Shown here one piece after another: positions 15,755-24,422 of a DNA stretch of 39,139 nucleotides. The notes beneath the pieces are model-generated. The model did no database searches. It was not told where the DNA came from and saw only the letters and a list, made by a program, of their open reading frames with translations. The position numbers and the translations under genes are program-made. The stretch comes from Lachnospiraceae bacterium (GTDB lineage Bacteria > Bacillota > Clostridia > Lachnospirales > Lachnospiraceae), in the NCBI GenBank assembly GCA_030536455.1, contig JAUNPZ010000011.1, positions 2,256 to 41,394 on the forward strand. Reading direction: 5' to 3'. Numbering within the stretch: position 1 is the first letter of the stretch; every line of letters begins with the position of its first letter.

Positions 15755-17914
15755 ATGGCTGAGAACAGTGTGAATTATATGGAAACGAAAAATTATGTAA
15801 ATCGCGAACTGAGCTGGCTGGAATTTAACTACCGGGTTCTGAGCGAGGCCAGGGATAAGAGTCTGCCTCTTTTCGAACGGCTGAAATTCTTAAGCATTAC
15901 CGCATCCAATCTGGATGAATTTTTCATGGTCCGTGTGGCCTCCTTAAAGGACATGGTTCATGCAAAATATACCAAGCCGGACATCGCCGGCATGAAGCCG
16001 GAGGAGCAGCTTGAAAAAATCGCGGAGAAGACCCATGAGCTGGTGGGAGTCCAGTACTCCACCTATAACCGCTCCCTGGTTCCGGCGCTGCGGCTGCAGG
16101 GACTCCGGGTGATTAACAGCTATGAAGCGATGAATGCAGAGCAGAGCGCGTATGCAGACCGGTATTTTCAGGAGAATGTCTATCCGGTGCTGACTCCCAT
16201 GGCATTTGATTCCTCCCGTCCATTCCCTCTGGTGCGGAACAAATCCTTAAACATCGCCGCACTTCTTCAGAAGAAAAAGGACAGCGACGGGGTGCTGGAA
16301 TTTGCCATGGTGCAGGTGCCGTCCGTTCTTCCACGTTTTGTGGAGCTTCCTGTCTCCGCAGAGGAGGATGGAAGCGAGACCAGAAATGTAATCCTTCTGG
16401 AACAGATTATCGAGCGGAACATGCAGGCCCTGTTCTTAAACTATGACATATTAGCGGCCAGCCCCTTCCGGATCATGCGGAATGCGGACCTGACCATCGA
16501 CGAGGAAGAGGCGGTAGACCTTCTGGAGGAGATTCAGAAGCAGTTAAAGAAGCGTCAGTGGGGCGAGGTCATCCGCCTGGAGGTGGAAGAAAAGACCGAC
16601 AAGCGGCTGCTGAAAATCTTAAAGAAGGAGCTGGAGGTCAGCAGCGATGATATCTTTGAAATCGGCGGCCCTCTGGATTTAACCTTCCTGATGAAGATGT
16701 ACGGCGGTCTGGACGGCTTTGACAATTTAAAGATTGGAAGATACACCCCGCAGCCGGTTCCGGCGCTGATGAACGAGGATGACATCTTCACCAACATCCG
16801 CAGGGGAGATATCTTCCTTCATCATCCTTACGAAACCTTTGACCCGGTGGTAAACTTCGTCCGCATGGCGGCGAAGGACCCGAACGTTCTGGCCATCAAG
16901 CAGACCCTGTACCGTGTCAGCGGAAACTCTCCGATTATCGCAGCCCTTGCGGCTGCCGCCGACAACGGCAAGCAGGTTTCGGTTCTGGTGGAGTTAAAGG
17001 CCCGCTTCGATGAGGAAAACAACATCAACTGGGCGAAGAAGCTGGAGAAGGCCGGCTGCCATGTCATCTACGGACTGGTCGGCTTAAAGACCCACTCCAA
17101 GATTACCCTGGTGGTGCGCCGGGAGGAGGACGGCATCCGCCGCTACGTCCACCTGGGAACCGGAAACTACAACGATTCCACCGCAAAGCTTTACACCGAC
17201 TGCGGTCTGATGACCTGCAATCCGCTGATCGGCGAGGATGCGACAGCTGTATTTAACATGCTGTCCGGTTATTCCGAGCCGGCAACCTGGAACAAGCTGG
17301 CGGTCGCTCCAATCTGGCTGAGAAACAAGTTCATGCGGCTGATCCGCCGGGAAACCGAGCATGCGAAGGCCGGAAGAACGGCCCGGATCATCGCCAAGAT
17401 GAATTCGCTGTGCGACAAGGAGATCATTGCGGCGCTTTACGAGGCCTCCTGTGCCGGAGTAAAGATTGATCTGATCATCCGCGGCATCTGCTGCCTGCGG
17501 GCCGGAGTGCCTGGCTTAAGCGAGAACATCGCAGTCCGCTCCATCGTAGGCAATTTCCTGGAGCACAGCCGGATTTTCTACTTTGAGAATGACGGCATGC
17601 CGAAGATTTTCATGGGCAGCGCCGACTGGATGCCGAGAAACCTGGATAAGCGTGTGGAGATCGTGTTCCCGGTTGAGGACGAGGCGATTCAGGCGCAGAT
17701 TCTTCATATCCTGGAGGTGGAGCTGGAAGACAACGTGAAGGCCCACATCCTGAAGCCGGACGGCACCTATGAGAAGGTGGACAAGAGAGGCAAGGTGTTA
17801 GTGAACTCTCAGGACCAGTTCTGCGAGGAGGCGGTTTACGCAGCCAAGGAAGTGCGGTCCAAGGATGACCCGGTAAGCACCAGGGTGTTTGTGCCGGTGG
17901 AGAGTGAGAATTAA
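15755..17914 (+). CDS. ppk: Polyphosphate kinase 1
   Basis: Reversibly polymerises the gamma phosphate of ATP into polyphosphate; membrane-associated in many bacteria. The 719-aa protein is full length. The N-terminal domain starts YVNRELSWLEFNYRVL. The two catalytic histidines sit in KTHSK (His447) and LEHSRIF (His604); their 157-residue separation equals that of His435/His592 in E. coli Ppk. HLGTGNYN and a PLD-like C-terminal fold are also present. AGGAGG lies seven bases before the start. It is second in the ppx-ppk operon, which ends at the terminator 17932-17988. Predicted to be induced with ppx under phosphate limitation. Confidence 0.97.
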   Translation: MAENSVNYMETKNYVNRELSWLEFNYRVLSEARDKSLPLFERLKFLSITASNLDEFFMVRVASLKDMVHAKYTKPDIAGMKPEEQLEKIAEKTHELVGVQYSTYNRSLVPALRLQGLRVINSYEAMNAEQSAYADRYFQENVYPVLTPMAFDSSRPFPLVRNKSLNIAALLQKKKDSDGVLEFAMVQVPSVLPRFVELPVSAEEDGSETRNVILLEQIIERNMQALFLNYDILAASPFRIMRNADLTIDEEEAVDLLEEIQKQLKKRQWGEVIRLEVEEKTDKRLLKILKKELEVSSDDIFEIGGPLDLTFLMKMYGGLDGFDNLKIGRYTPQPVPALMNEDDIFTNIRRGDIFLHHPYETFDPVVNFVRMAAKDPNVLAIKQTLYRVSGNSPIIAALAAAADNGKQVSVLVELKARFDEENNINWAKKLEKAGCHVIYGLVGLKTHSKITLVVRREEDGIRRYVHLGTGNYNDSTAKLYTDCGLMTCNPLIGEDATAVFNMLSGYSEPATWNKLAVAPIWLRNKFMRLIRRETEHAKAGRTARIIAKMNSLCDKEIIAALYEASCAGVKIDLIIRGICCLRAGVPGLSENIAVRSIVGNFLEHSRIFYFENDGMPKIFMGSADWMPRNLDKRVEIVFPVEDEAIQAQILHILEVELEDNVKAHILKPDGTYEKVDKRGKVLVNSQDQFCEEAVYAAKEVRSKDDPVSTRVFVPVESEN

Positions 17915-17931
17915 AGAAAAATATACAAAAG

Positions 17932-17988
17932 AGCCGCTGTGCGGATGTCCGGAATATCAATAGGGACATGGCAGGGCGGCTTTTTTTG
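17932..17988 (+). terminator. Terminator of the ppx-ppk operon
   Basis: AGCCGC (17932-17937) pairs with GCGGCT (17976-17981), with inner GTCC/GGAC pairing, followed by a run of seven T. This is a long, strong intrinsic terminator. Confidence 0.85.
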
Positions 17989-18039
17989 TGTATTTATGGG
18001 CGGCTGCGCCTTGAATTGGCAGAAAGCAGTTACTTATGG

Positions 18040-18068
18040 TTGCACGAAAAAAGAAAACTGTTTATACT
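18040..18068 (+). promoter_or_regulatory. Promoter of the AAA/PD-(D/E)XK gene
   Basis: TTGCAC (18040-18045), 17 bp, TATACT (18063-18068). It overlaps the first possible ATG of the frame (18036) and so supports the later start at 18102. Confidence 0.7.
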
Positions 18069-18101
18069 GATTTTATAGAAGGATGTGGAGGAGGGTACCG
18101 C

Positions 18102-19718
18102 ATGGGCATTTATCTGAATAATACAACGGCATATTCTCTTTACCAAAGTGAGACGCGAAATCCGTATTTCGTTGATAAAACGGAGATACTGACAGAACTG
18201 TTTCCTCTCATCGAACAGGGCAACCGGTATATCTGTATTACAAGACCGAGACGTTTTGGAAAAACCGTGATGGCAAACATGCTGGGGGCATTTCTGGGCA
18301 AAGGCCATGCAAGCGGAGATCTCTTTGAAAAGCTTGCAGTCAGCAGGCATGAGGATTACAGGAAGCATTTAAACCGCCATGATGTGATTGATATTTCTTT
18401 TAATGAACTTCCCCGCAGGGGCAAAACGTATGCGGAATATATTGAACGGATTGAAAATAAACTGATTCGGGACCTGAAACAGGCGTATCCGGACTGTCAG
18501 ATACAGGATGAGGATGCAGTATGGGATGCCCTGACCGAGATTTATGAGACGGCAGGTCATACGAAGTTTATCTTCATTTTGGATGAATGGGATTTTATTT
18601 TTCATCGGGATTTTGTATCGGAGGAGGATAAAAGGGAGTTTATCTCTTTTTTAAGCAATCTCCTGAAAGACAAGCCATATGTTTCTCTGGCTTATATGAC
18701 AGGGATTCTGCCGATTGCAAAGTATTCCAGCGGTTCGGAATTGAACATGTTTCTGGAGTACAGTATGGCATCACAGCCTCAATTTGGAGATTATTTTGGA
18801 TTTACGGAAGCGGAAGTGGACCGGCTTTACGAACGGTATATTCGACTGGCAGTAAATCCGGGGATAAGCAGAGAGGAACTGCGGGTGTGGTATGATGGGT
18901 ATCATACGCGTTCAGGCGAACGAATGTATAATCCTCGTTCGGTAGTAGCGGCTCTGTGCAATAATCAGATTGGAAGCTATTGGACCAGTTCCGGCCCATA
19001 TGATGAGATTTTTTATTATATTGAAAAGAATGTGGACGATGTCCGAGATGTACTTGCGCTTATGGTGGCAGGGGAAGCAGTTCCGGCGAAGGTCGAAGAG
19101 TATGCGGCAACTTCCATGAATCTGGATACAAAGGATGAGATTCTTTCTGCGATGGTGGTTTATGGATTTTTGAGCTGTGAAGACGGAAAAGTGTCAATTC
19201 CAAACAAGGAGCTTATGAATCAGTTTGGCAGAATGGTGCAAAAGGAAAATTCATTAGGTTATGTGTATCGTCTGGCGAGGGAGTCGGACCGCATGCTGGC
19301 GGCTACGCTGGCAGGAAATACAGAGATTATGGAAGAAATTTTATCCTATGTACATGATACCGAAACTCCTCTGCTGAATTATAACCAGGAAGCAGAACTT
19401 TCTGCTATCGTCAATCTGGCGTATTTATCGGCTCGTGACCAGTATGATATTCAAAGAGAAGATAAGGCCGGGATTGGATACGTTGATTTTATATTTTATC
19501 CGAAAATAAATAACAGGGCGGATGGCATTATTCTTGAACTAAAGGTAGATGACACTCCAGAACATGCAATTCAGCAGATTATTGACAGAAAATACGCACT
19601 TCGCTTCAAAGGAAAGCTGGGAGAAACATCCTTGTATACAGGAAGGCTCCTTTTGGTTGGAATTGGATATGAAAAGGGAACGAAAGTCCATCGATGCAAA
19701 GTTAAAGTCATGAAATGA
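18102..19718 (+). CDS. AAA-ATPase-like / PD-(D/E)XK nuclease-domain protein
   Basis: A 538-aa protein of the two-domain family common in gut Firmicutes and Bacteroidetes (PF09820 AAA-ATPase_like plus PF08011 PDDEXK_9). The N-terminus reads YFVDKTEIL, then ITRPRRFGKTVMANML, a variant P-loop; a Walker B-like FIFILDEWDF lies near 165. The C-terminus has the nuclease-like core GYVDFIFYPKINNRADGIIL followed directly by ELK. Function is unknown. AT-rich codon choice differs from neighbours, and strong terminators flank it on both sides. GGAGGAGG lies eight bases before ATG 18102, whereas the earlier ATG 18036 lies in the promoter. Lateral acquisition is likely; a defence role would be speculation. 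Confidence 0.88.
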   Translation: MGIYLNNTTAYSLYQSETRNPYFVDKTEILTELFPLIEQGNRYICITRPRRFGKTVMANMLGAFLGKGHASGDLFEKLAVSRHEDYRKHLNRHDVIDISFNELPRRGKTYAEYIERIENKLIRDLKQAYPDCQIQDEDAVWDALTEIYETAGHTKFIFILDEWDFIFHRDFVSEEDKREFISFLSNLLKDKPYVSLAYMTGILPIAKYSSGSELNMFLEYSMASQPQFGDYFGFTEAEVDRLYERYIRLAVNPGISREELRVWYDGYHTRSGERMYNPRSVVAALCNNQIGSYWTSSGPYDEIFYYIEKNVDDVRDVLALMVAGEAVPAKVEEYAATSMNLDTKDEILSAMVVYGFLSCEDGKVSIPNKELMNQFGRMVQKENSLGYVYRLARESDRMLAATLAGNTEIMEEILSYVHDTETPLLNYNQEAELSAIVNLAYLSARDQYDIQREDKAGIGYVDFIFYPKINNRADGIILELKVDDTPEHAIQQIIDRKYALRFKGKLGETSLYTGRLLLVGIGYEKGTKVHRCKVKVMK

Positions 19719-19739
19719 GTCTGAAAAGAAAACAATTTA

Positions 19740-19790
19740 AAATCCCCCCCGGCCGCCAGCCGCAGCATCTGGCAGGCCGGGGGATTTCTT
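19740..19790 (+). terminator. Terminator after the AAA/PD-(D/E)XK gene
   Basis: A GC-rich stem (AAATCCCCC, then GGCC, against GGCCGGGGGATTT, with two unpaired C) and inner CCAG/CTGG pairing, ending near 19785 before a T-rich stretch. It isolates the two-component operon downstream. Confidence 0.8.
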
Positions 19791-19815
19791 TTTCCAGCCA
19801 TTCCCTGTGCATTTC

Positions 19816-19879
19816 GTAAGAGAAAGTAAGAGAAAATTAAGGCAAAACGGTTCCAAATATGATACACTATAATGTGTAT
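19816..19879 (+). promoter_or_regulatory. Promoter/operator region of the two-component/ABC operon
   Basis: Perfect tandem copies of GTAAGAGAAA (19816-19825, 19826-19835) are followed by a weaker ATTAAGGCAAAA. They lie about 30-50 bp upstream of TATAAT (19868-19873). The -10 itself is centred in an inverted repeat, ATACAC-TATAAT-GTGTAT (19862-19879). No good -35 is present. Tandem ~10-bp repeats suit OmpR-family regulators, so autoregulation by the encoded response regulator is likely. Confidence 0.55.
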
Positions 19880-19932
19880 GATTCTGATTTTTTTTAGTGG
19901 GGGAAATTTGACGAAATTTGTGAATCAGAATC
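19880..19932 (+). repeat. Inverted repeat in the leader of the two-component operon
   Basis: GATTCTGATT (19880-19889) and AATCAGAATC (19923-19932) form a perfect 10-bp inverted repeat with a 33-nt loop. The loop contains a direct repeat AAATTTG-ACG-AAATTTG. In the mRNA it would form a stem-loop about 50 nt before the first start codon. Confidence 0.6.
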
Positions 19933-19981
19933 GTTTAAAAGAAAAAGAATTACATGAACAACAGGATAAGGAGGGGCTGTT

Positions 19982-20686
19982 ATGTCCGAAACCCGGATTT
20001 TAGTGGTGGATGATGAAAAAGAGATTGCGGATCTGATAGAGATTTATCTGGTCAGCGACGGATACAAGGTATTAAAGGCGAATAATGCAGAGGAAGGTCT
20101 GGCGGTACTGGAGAAGGAAGAGGTGCATCTGGTGCTTCTGGATATCATGATGCCGGGAATGAACGGCCTGGAGATGTGCAAGAAGATTCGGGAGACGAAC
20201 AATATCCCGATTATCATGCTCAGCGCCAAGTCTACAGACCTGGACAAGATTCTGGGACTGGGTACGGGAGCTGATGACTATGTGACCAAGCCCTTTAATC
20301 CGCTGGAGCTGACGGCCAGGGTGAAATCCCAGCTTCGCCGCTATACCCAGCTAAACCCAAACAGCAGCGTGCACAGCACCGGAAAGAATGAGATTACCAT
20401 CAAGGGGCTGACCATTAATAAGGACAATCATAAGGTGATGGTGGATGGCGAGGAGATTAAGCTGACACCGATTGAGTTTGATATCCTGTTCCTTTTGGCT
20501 TCCAATCCGGGACGGGTGTTCAGCACCGATGAAATTTTTGAAAATGTGTGGAATGAAAAGGTGTATGAGGCGAACAACACCGTTATGGTACATATCCGGC
20601 GTCTCCGTGGAAAGATGAAGGAGGACACCAGACAGAACAAGATTATTACAACTGTATGGGGAGTAGGGTACAAGATTGAAAAATAA
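19982..20686 (+). CDS. OmpR-family response regulator (VanR-like)
   Basis: Cytoplasmic DNA-binding regulator of 234 aa. The receiver domain (1-118) has the acidic pair Asp10-Asp11, phospho-acceptor Asp54 in LLDIMMPGMNG, Ser81 and Lys103 (VTKPF). The winged-helix domain (about 135-234) ends with VHIRRLRGKMKEDTRQNKII and a TVWGVGYKIEK wing. Length is normal. A GGAGGGG sequence precedes the ATG by about six bases. It overlaps the histidine kinase by 11 bp and heads a run with an exoprotein and ABC genes, so its targets probably include this operon. It resembles VanR/PhoP-type regulators; assigning it to vancomycin or phosphate sensing would go beyond the sequence. Confidence 0.92.
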   Translation: MSETRILVVDDEKEIADLIEIYLVSDGYKVLKANNAEEGLAVLEKEEVHLVLLDIMMPGMNGLEMCKKIRETNNIPIIMLSAKSTDLDKILGLGTGADDYVTKPFNPLELTARVKSQLRRYTQLNPNSSVHSTGKNEITIKGLTINKDNHKVMVDGEEIKLTPIEFDILFLLASNPGRVFSTDEIFENVWNEKVYEANNTVMVHIRRLRGKMKEDTRQNKIITTVWGVGYKIEK

Positions 20687-21827
20687 GGATATGAGCAAGC
20701 GTTTTTACGGACGCATGGCTGCGAATATCGGATACAGTGCTCTGATTGCCTGCATGGTGGAGATTTTTCTGGTAACGAATATTTCCATCATTTCCAGATA
20801 CTTAAGCGAAGCGGGGAAGGAGAGCGGAAGGTTCTCCTTCTTTCTGGGAGAAACGGGGAGCCTGATCGGGATTCTGCTTTATGTACTGCTTGGAATCCTG
20901 GTATTTTCCGTTTCTTTTCTCCTGCTGCAGCACAAATCCATGGTGTACATGGGAAAGATATCCACAGCGATGCAGAACATCTCGGAGGGGGATTTAAATA
21001 CCTCCGTGGACGTGGTGGGGGACGATGAATTCTCTGCCATGGCGGCGAATCTGAATAAGATGGTGGCGGACCTTCGGGACCTGATGGACCGGGAACGGGA
21101 GTCGGAACGGACGAAGAACGAGCTGATTACCAATATCGCCCATGACCTGCGGACGCCGCTTACCTCGATCATCGGCTATCTGGAGCTTCTGTCCGGCGGC
21201 CGGGGCGTGAAGCTTCCGCCGGAGCTGGAGAAAAAATACATAGACATTGCCTATACGAAAGCCAAGCGTCTGGAAAAGCTGATTGAGGATTTGTTCGGCT
21301 TTACCAAGATGACCTACGGGAAGGTGAACATGAAGGTATCCCAGGTGGATATCATCAAGCTTTTAGAGCAGCTTCTGGAGGAATTTTATCCCAGCTTTGC
21401 GGACAAGAATCTGGCTTATGAGCTGTCCTCCAACGTTCCGGCCAAGGTGATTACGGCGGACGGGAATCTTCTGGCCAGACTGTTCGACAACCTGATCAAC
21501 AATGCCATCAAGTACGGGGCGGAGGGAAAGCGGATTCTGGTAAAGGTCCATGCCAATGATGAGATCGTGACCATATCGGTGACGAATTTCGGCTATGTGA
21601 TTCCTCCGGAGGAGCTGCCGCTGATTTTTGAAAAGTTCTACCGGGTGGAGCAGTCGCGTTCTACCAGCACGGGCGGAACCGGGCTTGGCCTTGCCATCGC
21701 CAAGAATGTGGTGGATATGCACGGCGGCACCATCCAGGTTGCCAGTGATTTAAACGGCACGGTATTTACCGTGAAGCTGAAGGTACATTTTGATATTAAT
21801 AAGGAAAACTTTGGAAAGATTGGGTAG
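20676..21827 (+). CDS. Sensor histidine kinase with a very short extracellular loop (VanS-like)
   Basis: Membrane kinase of 383 aa from the TTG at 20676; ATG 20691 is an alternative start. Two membrane helices (about 18-39 and 63-84) enclose only ~23 extracellular residues. HAMP-like region to about 140; HisKA with phospho-acceptor His156 in NIAHDLRTPLTS; HATPase boxes NLINNAIKYG and GGTGLGLAIAKNVVDMHGG. The TTG start overlaps the regulator stop by 11 bp, implying coupling. A loop this short resembles intramembrane-sensing kinases, which usually take their signal from a partner membrane protein or ABC transporter; here the exoprotein and ABC genes directly downstream are the obvious candidates (inference). 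Confidence 0.9.
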   Translation: MKNKDMSKRFYGRMAANIGYSALIACMVEIFLVTNISIISRYLSEAGKESGRFSFFLGETGSLIGILLYVLLGILVFSVSFLLLQHKSMVYMGKISTAMQNISEGDLNTSVDVVGDDEFSAMAANLNKMVADLRDLMDRERESERTKNELITNIAHDLRTPLTSIIGYLELLSGGRGVKLPPELEKKYIDIAYTKAKRLEKLIEDLFGFTKMTYGKVNMKVSQVDIIKLLEQLLEEFYPSFADKNLAYELSSNVPAKVITADGNLLARLFDNLINNAIKYGAEGKRILVKVHANDEIVTISVTNFGYVIPPEELPLIFEKFYRVEQSRSTSTGGTGLGLAIAKNVVDMHGGTIQVASDLNGTVFTVKLKVHFDINKENFGKIG

Positions 21828-21833
21828 AAACCT

Positions 21834-24422
21834 ATGAGAGTATTCAACCAGAAACGCAGGCCGTCTGGAGGAAGGCTGGCAAGGGCGCTTGTATGTGCTC
21901 TTGCCATTCTTTCTTTTTCGGCAGGACCGGCCGGCGAAACTGCATGGGCAGAGACGGCTGCGGCAGAGGAGACTTCGGCAGAGCCAGCGTCCTCTGCATC
22001 TGAGGAGACTTCGGCAGAGCCAGCGTCCTCTGTTTCGGATGGGGCTTCTGTCGTTCCGGCGAATGCGGCCTACGGCTACAAGAATTCCCCGGTAGCCATG
22101 GAGGCCAGCTACGGCTATGACAACATGGCGAAGGGGGGACGCTACCTTCCGGTATATGTGACGCTGACCAACCAGCTTGAGACGTCATTTTCCGGAAGCC
22201 TGGTGGTAAAATCCATGGAATCGGATTTTGACATTTACCAGTACGAGTATCCGGTTCAGCTGGAGGGAGCGGAAACGATTCAGAAAAACTTAAATATCCC
22301 GCTGGGACTGCGTGCGGACCAGCTTCATGTGCAGCTTTATGATGAGGAGGGAAACCAGATTTTAAAGAAGCGCCTGAAGATGAACATGCGCCAGGATACG
22401 CCGGAGCTTTTGATTGGAACCTTAAGTGATTCCCAGGACAAGCTGGAGTACCTGAATGAGGTGGGAATCCGGTACAGCACGCTGCTGACCAGAACCTGCG
22501 CGATGGTGGCGGGAAGCATTCCAGAGCAGGTGGCAGGCTTAGACCAGCTTGATGTGCTTCTGATTACCAATTATGACATCCGCCGTCTGTCCGTGCCGCA
22601 GATTGAGACCATTAAGGAATGGGTGAGCCGGGGCGGCATACTGCTTCTGGGAACGGGCGCCAGAGGACAGGAGGCGGTGGAAACCTTCCTGGAGGAAGAG
22701 GTGGATGAGATTTCAGAGCCGGAGGAGCGAGTGGTCAATATGGGCCGGGAGTTTGCCATCTACGGCCCGTCGGATGTGATGCTTCCTCTGACCACCACGG
22801 AGATCATCATCCGGGACGGCAATGTGGTGCTCTCCAATAACGGACTTCCTATCCTGACGGCAGTGAACTGGGAAAAGGGAATGGTGGCGGTGGCAGCCTA
22901 TGATTTTGCAGATATCGGCAGCTTCTGCCAGGAGCATTCTTATATTGATAAGCTGTTTACCAATCTGCTGGGAGAGGACCGGATTCAGGAGATTGCGGAC
23001 TATCTTTATGATGGGGGAAGCCGGAATTACTGGACGGTGCAGAGCATGATCAATACCGGCTCGGTGGAGAAGCTTCCGAAGATTTCACTTTATGTGATTG
23101 CGATTTCCAGCTACATCCTGCTGGCAGGGCCGGGGCTGTATTTTTTCTTAAAGCAGAGGGAGCTTCAGACCCATTACGGCGGCTTTGTGGTGCTTCTTTC
23201 TCTGTGCTGCAGTGGAATCATCTACCTGATCAGCGGGCAGACCCGGTTTGAAGATACCTTTTTTAACTATGCTTCGATACGGGATTATTCGGAGGAGACC
23301 ATTGTGGAGACGACTTATATGAATATGAGAACGCCCTATAACCGGCCGTATTCAGTCCGGCTGGAGCCTTCCTACGACATCCGTCCGCTGACCCGGCTGA
23401 CCAGCTATGAAAACTCCAGATTTGCGAAATTTACCGGGGATGAGGCGGAGAATATCCGCATCCGGTACGGGGAGGAGGCTTCTTTGCTTACCGTAGAGGA
23501 TGTGGCGGCATTTTCGCCGAATTATTTCCGGCTGGAGAAGCGGGACGAGAATCCGGAGACCCGCGGAATCACCGGACAGGTAACCTGCTTTGACGGAAAG
23601 ATGTCCGGCTCCATTACCAATCACCTGGGAAGAGATGTGGAGCGGGGCGCGGTTCTGTGCTCCGGAATGATGGTTCTGGTGGATGCATTCGAGGACGGGG
23701 AAACCCTGGTGCTGGATGGCGCGCCGGTGCTTTATTATCCGATTACCAGCGCTTATGCGGCGGCGGACCGGATTACCGGCGGGTATCAATTTGAGAAGGC
23801 GGATATCACTTCACCGGAATACATGAAGTCCCTGGAGCGCTCGAATCTCCTGGCCTTTTATCTGGACGATTTCCTGACCGGGTATCAGCATGGCGCAAGG
23901 GTGGTTGCATTTGCAGCAGAGAAGGAGACGGATGGATTCCTGCTGGAGGATGGGTATGAGGTGGACGGCCTTACCCTTTATACCTCCTCTCTGGAGGCCG
24001 CTTATGAAAAGAATGGCCGGATTTCTCATATATCCCTGGAGGGACAGCCGAAGGTGATTAACGGCACATACAGCGCCAAGGCCAATACCACGGACGGAAT
24101 GGCGCCGCTGACGCTGGAATATTCCCTGGGAAATGACCTGGAGGTGGAGAAAATCACCTTCCTGTCACCATCGGAGGAATTTATGGAGAACAACCGGTAT
24201 GGAGGTCTGCCGTTTTTTGACGGGGAGATGTATTTCTATAATTATCACACCGGAAAATATGACCGGATGGAGGACGGACAGAAGGAGTTTATCGACTGGC
24301 AGCTTGAGCCGTATCTTTCTTCCGAGAACCAGCTTACAGTAAAATACGCTTATGATACGCCCAAGGATTATATGATGGATATTTCTCTTCCGGTGCTGTC
24401 TGTCGTAGGGAGGGAAAAATAA
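21834..24422 (+). CDS. Large exported membrane protein with GATase-like domain, partner of an ABC-2 exporter
   Basis: An 862-aa protein I cannot assign to a named family. Order: signal peptide or anchor (1-39); Ser/Ala/Glu-rich linker containing a duplicated EETSAEPASS; beta-rich domain (about 85-180, PVYVTLTNQLETSFSGSLVV); an alpha/beta segment resembling a glutamine-amidotransferase fold (QLDVLLITNYDI, then EWVSRGGILLLGTG, about 240-285); two membrane helices (about 420-438 and 450-468); a ~390-residue beta-rich C-terminal half with no further helix. It would therefore have two large extracytoplasmic domains. It starts 6 bp after the kinase stop and its stop overlaps the ATPase start (TAATG). 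The layout recalls GldG-like accessory proteins of ABC-2 systems, by architecture only. Confidence 0.8.
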   Translation: MRVFNQKRRPSGGRLARALVCALAILSFSAGPAGETAWAETAAAEETSAEPASSASEETSAEPASSVSDGASVVPANAAYGYKNSPVAMEASYGYDNMAKGGRYLPVYVTLTNQLETSFSGSLVVKSMESDFDIYQYEYPVQLEGAETIQKNLNIPLGLRADQLHVQLYDEEGNQILKKRLKMNMRQDTPELLIGTLSDSQDKLEYLNEVGIRYSTLLTRTCAMVAGSIPEQVAGLDQLDVLLITNYDIRRLSVPQIETIKEWVSRGGILLLGTGARGQEAVETFLEEEVDEISEPEERVVNMGREFAIYGPSDVMLPLTTTEIIIRDGNVVLSNNGLPILTAVNWEKGMVAVAAYDFADIGSFCQEHSYIDKLFTNLLGEDRIQEIADYLYDGGSRNYWTVQSMINTGSVEKLPKISLYVIAISSYILLAGPGLYFFLKQRELQTHYGGFVVLLSLCCSGIIYLISGQTRFEDTFFNYASIRDYSEETIVETTYMNMRTPYNRPYSVRLEPSYDIRPLTRLTSYENSRFAKFTGDEAENIRIRYGEEASLLTVEDVAAFSPNYFRLEKRDENPETRGITGQVTCFDGKMSGSITNHLGRDVERGAVLCSGMMVLVDAFEDGETLVLDGAPVLYYPITSAYAAADRITGGYQFEKADITSPEYMKSLERSNLLAFYLDDFLTGYQHGARVVAFAAEKETDGFLLEDGYEVDGLTLYTSSLEAAYEKNGRISHISLEGQPKVINGTYSAKANTTDGMAPLTLEYSLGNDLEVEKITFLSPSEEFMENNRYGGLPFFDGEMYFYNYHTGKYDRMEDGQKEFIDWQLEPYLSSENQLTVKYAYDTPKDYMMDISLPVLSVVGREK
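21966..22031 (+). repeat. Perfect 30-bp direct repeat in the exoprotein linker
   Basis: Identical 30-bp copies at 21966-21995 and 22002-22031 (36-bp period) encode EETSAEPASS twice, in the linker just after the signal peptide. Perfect identity implies a recent duplication or an unstable copy number. Confidence 0.85.

Noticed and set aside
18036..18101. Earlier start for the AAA/PD-(D/E)XK gene
   Set aside because: This stretch contains the predicted promoter, and ATG 18102 has GGAGGAGG and begins at the conserved family N-terminus.
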